NCBI GenBank assembly: GCA_003640385.1
Contig: RCAB01000858.1
Span: 1-15,229 of the forward strand
Length of the DNA stretch: 15,229 nucleotides
Direction: 5' to 3'
From: Setaria digitata
Lineage: Eukaryota; Nematoda; Chromadorea; Rhabditida; Setariidae
Below, one piece after another: positions 10,069 through 15,229 of this stretch (position 1 is its first letter; each line of letters begins with the position of its first letter). Under the pieces are notes generated by a model, which was given only the letters and a program-made list of their open reading frames with translations, was not told where the DNA came from and did no database searches. The translations under genes were made by a program, and so were the position numbers.

Positions 10069-13000
10069 ATGAGTGAAACGACGAACAGTTCAACGGATCA
10101 GTGCGTCGTAGAAGAAGTATCGCGGAGACGAAGAATAAGTAAAAATTGTTCGAGACAACTGATAGCATCAAGTGTTATAGTAGGAAAAAAATCATCGACA
10201 ACGGATGAAAAAGCATCTTCATCATCATCATCATCTGCAACACCAATTTCAACATGTTCAACAAATTCCGACACTTATGAATCCATTGATATAATTTCAT
10301 CTGATTTAAACATTTCATCTATTTCACAAAAAACGACAAATGCAAAAGCTACAGCGCAACAACGCGTTACACGTGATGAACAACGTGGAATGAAACGATC
10401 AGAGATACATAAAGTGTTGAAGCAAACTTGTTGTAATGCTACTGTCGTTCTCGATCGAAACACCGTGGTACAATCTAACAAAGAAAAAAGAAATTCCTTC
10501 CAATGCATATAGCCTTTAATGACTAATAAGTGATAAATAATGTGCTAATAATTAATAATAAGCAACTAAAAAACTTTGTTATAATTAACAAATTTTTTAA
10601 CTCATCAACTAGCAATTTTCTTAGTGAGTAGCAATTTTTTCTAAACTTATTTATAAGCTAGATATTTGATATAACATAATGTATTTGTTATGGATCGCAA
10701 AATATACCATCATATTTTTAAGGAGATTATTAACAGATATCTTAAAGAAACGTTGTTTTAATTTTATTATTAAAAATTAACGAGGAGTTCTGAAATCTTT
10801 CCGATAAGATTCAAAAAAAAAAAAAAAAAAATTAAAACATAAAATCATTCAAGTTATCAGAAACGAAAATATTGGTCGTTTTAGATTACAATAGATCGTA
10901 AAGAATTCGCACAAATTTCGCCCTATTTTCGAGCTGCATTTTACGGCGGTTTCTCGGAAACAAAATCGAAATTATTGAGTTTTAACAGGACTAAAGTATG
11001 TCAGATTAACTTTCTTTATCAGAGCTGATAAAGGTAATTATCATTGCAATAATAAAGTAGTGCCGTAGTTTAATTTGCGAAAGGAATTAAAAATTATAAA
11101 AATATATTCATAGATAATTCACAGATTGCAATATTTCAGCAGAATTTTTTAAATTTTATTGTTTAATTTCCATAAAAAGTATTGATGAGAATTATGCAAT
11201 TCTAATTTGAAGTATTGCTTCTTTTTATTATTTTTAGTTGATTAAAATTTCATAAAAAATTTTGATAAATTGCTTTAGACTTTGTGAAAATATTTCACTA
11301 TCACTTAATTTTTGCCTGGATCTTTTCCTTCTCTGTAGCGCAAAAAAATTTGATTGAAATTTTCTTAAAACATCTCAAACATCATTTTTTTTTTTTCTTC
11401 ATTTTTCTACAAATATTAAATATTTTTCCTAGAAATTATCAGTTTTGCTGACTTTATAAAATTTGAACATCACACCTAGCTGAATGAATGATTATTTCTT
11501 TTGAAGAGTACGGAATTTTTATACTGTTGTGCGGTTCTCAATCAGCTAATGAATGGAAACAAATTTAAATTGCCAAATTTACAATGGATGAGTCTTCAAA
11601 AAGCATTTGAGGTACATTGATTTTTGACTTCTTTTTTTATTTCTAATGGAAAAATTAATTGGCATTTCAGGACAGCTATACAATAGCATGCGCAAAATGT
11701 ACATTTAACCTGAAATGACCTTTGCATTACTTTCGCACCAAGAAATTTAGCTGAATATGACAATTGATTTTAGTGAAAATACTTATTGCTAGAATTATAT
11801 TTGGTGCGCAATTGATAATGATGAAAAATTTACATTATTCTACAGCAAGAACAATTAATTGATCACTTATAATTTGGAAAAAATTAATAATATTATAGCT
11901 GTTGTAATCGGTGTTTTCAAATTGCTACGCAATTTAATTACTCAATTTCTACTAGATATTAGATATAGCATCATATCTGTTAATTGATCCGTTGCTAACG
12001 CTCATATCAGATGTGATTATTTCCAAAGTAAATGCTGATTCACTAGTTCTCGCGTATCACAAAGCAGGTAATTTTAAATTAATTAAAGTAGTATTTCTTG
12101 TTCATGAATAAACTTTTCAATTAAAATATGGGCTAATTTGTCAAGACGTATTCGATAATTTTTGCTTTAGACTTATTTTACATATAGGAAATAAAAATGT
12201 GAAACAAATTAGCATATGGCGAGATAGTTGTGCAAAATCACTTTTTTTTTTTTTTTTTTCTTCATAGAAATTTATAATTTGTAGAAAATCGTCATGTACC
12301 ACTGGCGCAAAAGTTATGGAGAATAATTGTTCGTGAATTTGATCGCTTACTAGTAAACAATGCTTTCCTCTCGTCAGTTTTAAAAGTTGAATTTAATATT
12401 ATTTTAATTGCTAGAGGAAATTTAAAAAAAGTTCAATTTTTATCATTGCATCAAATTTAATTTTTCTTACCTTCTCTTCTTTCTTTTTGTCCCAGCATTC
12501 TTAGGAAAATTTTTTCTAGCTATAATTTAGACTTATGAGGAACAAGTTCTAAGATTTCTTATTGAAAAACAAATTAAGCTTCTTATTATTATTTTTTTTA
12601 TTTCTTTAAAATTGACTAACAGCTTAGTTGAGCTGTTGGTCAATTTAAAAATAAAATAAGAAAATGCCTAATTTCATATTTTTAGACTTTATTTCGCTGC
12701 AATATCGGAGAACTTATTTTTGAATGGAACAATTAAAATATGTTATAAATTTTTCAACTGATCATAAAATTGCTTCAGAAGAATTTAATTCTAGACTTTC
12801 GGAGATGGAAATACTTAAGTTACTGCATGATAAGCATTTAAATATCAATAAAAATGAAGAAACAGCAATGGTTCGAAAATGGATAACGGTAAGTTGAACA
12901 AAACGTTATAAAATTTCTTCAGAAAAACGAGTGGAAAGAAAAAAATTATGAAATTTGGTTTCTTTATTCAATTTAAATTTATCTCTTAGCCCTAGAAAAA

Positions 13001-15003
13001 CTTTTTTCAGAACCTAAAATTTTTGGCCAAAAATTTAAGGCTAACGATTGTGATGGCGGTGGCGCGGTACGATTACGTGAAGAACTACGTGGACGCAATG
13101 ATACTGTTGGATTCAGCGAAACTGAGCCACGCTTACCAAATTCAGTATTGCTTGCGAGTGGTAGAATATGCTAAAATATAATCAAACTAATCTACAAAAT
13201 TTCTTATATGCTTGCAAGTGATAATATAATCAAAATGATTTAACCTATAAAATTTTGTCAATCCGTATCCTATTTGTTTTGTGGAATCAACAATTATAAG
13301 TTGTTATAACTGAGGTGTTTTCTTCTTTTTCCAAGGAGGTTGGTCGAATATTGGCCCAACAATGTTAGTAGAAACGTTTGACTCACGTGCGCAACGTTGG
13401 GTACGCTCAGAGTTGAAACTTTTTGAAATGCCACGTGCCTATCACGCTGTCATTAATACTGGTGAACATTTATTTACCATTGGTGGTTTTAATGGTGCAG
13501 AATATTATCGTTCAACGCGAAGATTTAGTCTAAATGATCAAGTAAATTTTGCATACGAATTTTACGAAGTAGCACTAGCAACTGAAATAAAATTAATTAA
13601 AGATAAATTAAACCGAATAAATTCGCTATTTTCTTCTTGTTGTTAGTTCCTTGATTATCGCATTGATTATTTTCTGTTGTGGAATTACAAAAGCATACTT
13701 TTTTCGTTTTCTTTTCTTCCTGTATTTATTAAATAAAAAAAAAAAAAAAAGCAGATTTGAGGCAGTTCAGAAAAACTTATCCTGATTTTGCAGAACTGCA
13801 TCGAGGTTGCACCAATGTATGATCAGCGATGCTATGTTGGATGCGGTTTACTGGATCCGGAAAGGATAATCGCAATTGGTGGTTACAATAATCATGATCG
13901 CTTGAGATCAGCTGAAATTTTGCATATACCAAAAAATCAGTGGCATCGAATTGCCGAAATGAGCGTCAGAAGGTTTGCCTAATTTGAATTTGAAAATAAA
14001 AAAAAAATTCACTGTTAATCATAAAAACTTTTTTTTTTTTTTATTTTTTAAGAAGTGACGGACACTGCGTAATAATGAAAAATGTTGCATATGCTGTCGG
14101 TGGTTTTGACGGAATGAATTGTCACGCTAGCGTTGAATATTACGAACCTCAACGTGACCGATGGTTTATTATGAGCAACAATATGACAAGTCGTGTTAGT
14201 ATTATCAACGTTATCAGCTTTTATCAACATAATCAGTATAATCTAAATGTAACTGGATGATTTTTTCTTTTCTTTTCTTTTTTTGCCAATATGGCATAAT
14301 TCATTGAATTCTCAACAATCATGAAATTTATTTCAAATATCACAAAGAGTTTGAAAATTTTATTTAAATTTCATTAAAATTACAGCGTTCTGGTGTTGGT
14401 GCTGCTGCAATTGAAGGTGTGGTATTCATATGTGGCGGTTTTGACGGTACTAGTCGTTTGCAAACGTGTGAATTTATCGATGCAAGGGAGGGGAAATGGC
14501 ATCGGTTACGATCAATGAATCGACCGCGGTATTTTAACTTTTATTTATTCGATAAATCGATTCTGAATTTGACAATGATAATTGTTATCTATGATATCAA
14601 AGCAATCGACGAGAGAGATTTCGGGTTTTTTCTTTTCTAATGAGCTACTGATTTCAATATTACTTGATGAAACTAACGAACTTTTATCACTTGAATAATA
14701 TCATGTAAATTAAAACATGTTGAAATAAAAAAAAGAGGAAATTGGTTGTCACTGTGTTAATTCCGGCATTATTTTAGTTCAAATTTCGGTATAGAAGTGT
14801 TGAACAATCAGGTAGTTGTCGCTGGTGGATATGGTGGCTTAGTTGGTACCATCGGTGAAACAGAAGCATATGACTTTCGCTCAAACACCTGGATTGAGCT
14901 ACCAACAATGAGTCTACGACGTTCAGCTCTCTATCTTACTCGAGTCGAGAATCACGATATTATCGAAGCATTCGTCCGCCCAAAATCATCATCCACACAA
15001 TGA
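10069..15003 (+). CDS. BTB-BACK-Kelch (KLHL-family) protein, 12 exons
   Basis: Predicted Kelch-like protein, 641 residues. KLHL proteins typically bind Cullin-3 through BTB/BACK and present substrates held by the kelch propeller for ubiquitination; some bind actin instead. Exons: 10069-10467, 10885-10995, 11507-11611, 11956-12067, 12285-12372, 12795-12888, 13040-13160, 13336-13541, 13794-13972, 14053-14194, 14386-14528, 14778-15003 (TGA). Phases join throughout. The ATG at 10069 opens the long frame and has a splice-like site just upstream. Residues 1-110 are low complexity, with an RRRR run and a seven-Ser run. BTB is about 115-225, BACK 225-303 and kelch 338-625. The first donor could be 10464 instead of 10467, both in phase. 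Several acceptors end in AAG. The six-repeat layout recalls germline KLHL10/SPE-26-type proteins, but I cannot assign orthology. Confidence 0.9.
10996..11506 (+). other. Intron of the Kelch gene (511 nt), nothing else seen
   Basis: Donor ACTAAA|gtatgt at 10995 is strong. The acceptor ttttgaag at 11506 is weak but is the only one giving an open frame in phase with the next exon. The sequence is AT-rich with T-tracts near 11383-11400. A small extra BTB exon hidden here cannot be excluded because the central BTB segment is divergent. Confidence 0.65.
11612..11955 (+). other. Intron of the Kelch gene (344 nt), nothing else seen
   Basis: Donor GAG|gtacat follows AFE, and the acceptor ctactag precedes ILDIASYL. 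A second usable AG at 11962 would change phase and drop LD, so 11955 is preferred. No RNA, repeat or coding content was recognised inside. Confidence 0.7.
12571..12674 (+). repeat. Long imperfect foldback inside a Kelch intron
   Basis: It lies within the 422-nt intron 12373-12794. The core arms aaattgactaacagct (12609-12624) and agctgttggtcaattt (12631-12646) pair over 16 positions with one T-G wobble around a 6-nt loop. Outside this, T-rich and A-rich flanks continue the pairing with bulges, out to aaattaagc (12571-12579) against gcctaattt (12666-12674). The whole is about 104 nt. The size and tip loop resemble a pre-miRNA or a tiny foldback element; which one cannot be told from sequence alone. 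Confidence 0.7.
13127..14946 (+). other. Six-bladed kelch propeller region
   Basis: After splicing, double-glycine kelch signatures occur at residues 344 (ASGGWSN), 393 (TIGGFNG), 441 (AIGGYNN), 488 (AVGGFDG), 536 (ICGGFDG) and 583 (VAGGYGG), a spacing of 47-49 residues. Trp residues follow at the expected place in most repeats: QRW, NQW, DRW, GKW and NTW. Repeat 2 lacks the Trp (SLNDQNC). The lead-in EPRLPNSVLLASGG matches the PRxPxxxLxxxGG start of KLHL propellers. Repeat 6 is closed by LPTMSLRRSALYL and the protein ends 20 residues later. Six repeats is the usual number for a complete propeller. Confidence 0.93.
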
Positions 15004-15229
15004 ATGATTTTATTAAAAATTGAATGCAGTATTTCAGTATTGTACTCCTTTTTTTTTTTTTTTTTGGAGAAAGATCCAAAAAATAAGATTGTGGCAAACG
15101 GAAAAAGTAAGAGTAAGCAAAATTTTTTATTTAGAAAAAAATACATTTGCTCAAAGTTTTGAATTTATCCATATCCATCAGTTTTGTCTGAATTAATTTA
15201 AATTGCTTCAAGAAAAAGAAAGGAGATAT
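15004..15229 (+). other. 3' flank of the Kelch gene
   Basis: After the TGA at 15001-15003 the sequence is AT-rich with a T-tract at about 15050-15065. No canonical AATAAA follows the stop inside the window. AATAAG at 15082-15087 is the nearest variant and could serve as a polyadenylation signal. No other gene is seen before the right edge. Confidence 0.5.

Larger units (their letters stand above)
10411..12888 (+). other. BTB and BACK region of the Kelch protein
   Basis: The BTB begins in exon 1 (NATVVLDRNTV) and continues in exon 2 with ITIDRKEF and the hallmark SPYFRAAFYGGFSET, matching the family pattern of a strand, then SPYFRAMF, then FSE. Exon 3 gives STEFLYCC and SLQKAFE; exon 4 gives ILDIASYLLIDPLL, the usual end of the BTB fold (LxxAxxLxI). 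BACK-like helices follow in exons 4-6: NADSLVLAYHKA, REFDRLLVNNAFLSLSEME and EETAMVRKWI. The exact spacing and hydrophobic pattern fit, but BTB is divergent, lacking the common YTG motif. BACK appears short after the WI, where most KLHL proteins have 50-60 further residues before the propeller. Confidence 0.8.

Noticed and set aside
10275..10508. 77-codon minus-strand open frame
   Set aside because: Antisense shadow of the first Kelch exon.
14048..14230. 60-codon minus-strand open frame
   Set aside because: Antisense shadow of the fourth kelch repeat exon.
14952..15146. 64-codon minus-strand open frame with Phe and Lys runs
   Set aside because: It is a translation of the T-tract in the 3' flank and the antisense of the last exon.

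Overview
The window looks like a piece of an AT-rich nematode genome, most plausibly a clade III (spirurid or filarial) worm. I infer this from the very AT-rich, homopolymer-rich introns, many small exons (44-400 nt) separated by introns of about 80-880 nt, mostly TTTNCAG-like 3' splice sites, and white-type ABCG and KLHL proteins with AT-rich third codon positions. The species cannot be named from the sequence. A single N at 718 between two nearly identical 94-bp blocks shows this is draft assembly.

Left half, minus strand (8076 down to 1, running off the left edge): one ABCG (white/scarlet-type) half-transporter reconstructed as 20 coding exons, about 664 residues so far. It has a short lysine-rich N-terminus, a complete nucleotide-binding domain (Walker A, Q-loop, signature, Walker B, H-loop), then the ABC2 membrane domain down to the start of TM6. 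Two oddities stand out: the ABC signature reads ISCGE instead of ISGGE, and the Walker A loop is interrupted by an apparent GC-AG intron.

Middle (8077-10068): about 2 kb between the divergently oriented 5' ends of the two genes. No gene was recognised there. It holds an (ATT)n microsatellite next to an unusually GC-rich near-palindrome, a 9-bp-armed inverted repeat and a 21-bp direct repeat.

Right half, plus strand (10069-15003): a BTB-BACK-Kelch (KLHL-type) protein reconstructed as 12 exons and 641 residues. It has a Ser-rich N-terminus, a divergent BTB, a short BACK and six regularly spaced kelch repeats ending in a natural stop. Proteins of this family usually serve as substrate adaptors for Cullin-3 ubiquitin ligases. 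One intron contains a long imperfect foldback with pre-miRNA-like dimensions. The exon joining BACK to the kelch propeller has two competing open frames.

The two genes have no obvious functional link beyond sharing a divergent intergenic region. I found no tRNA, rRNA, CRISPR or intact mobile element. All exon boundaries are my own reading of splice signals, phase and family conservation, not transcript evidence.
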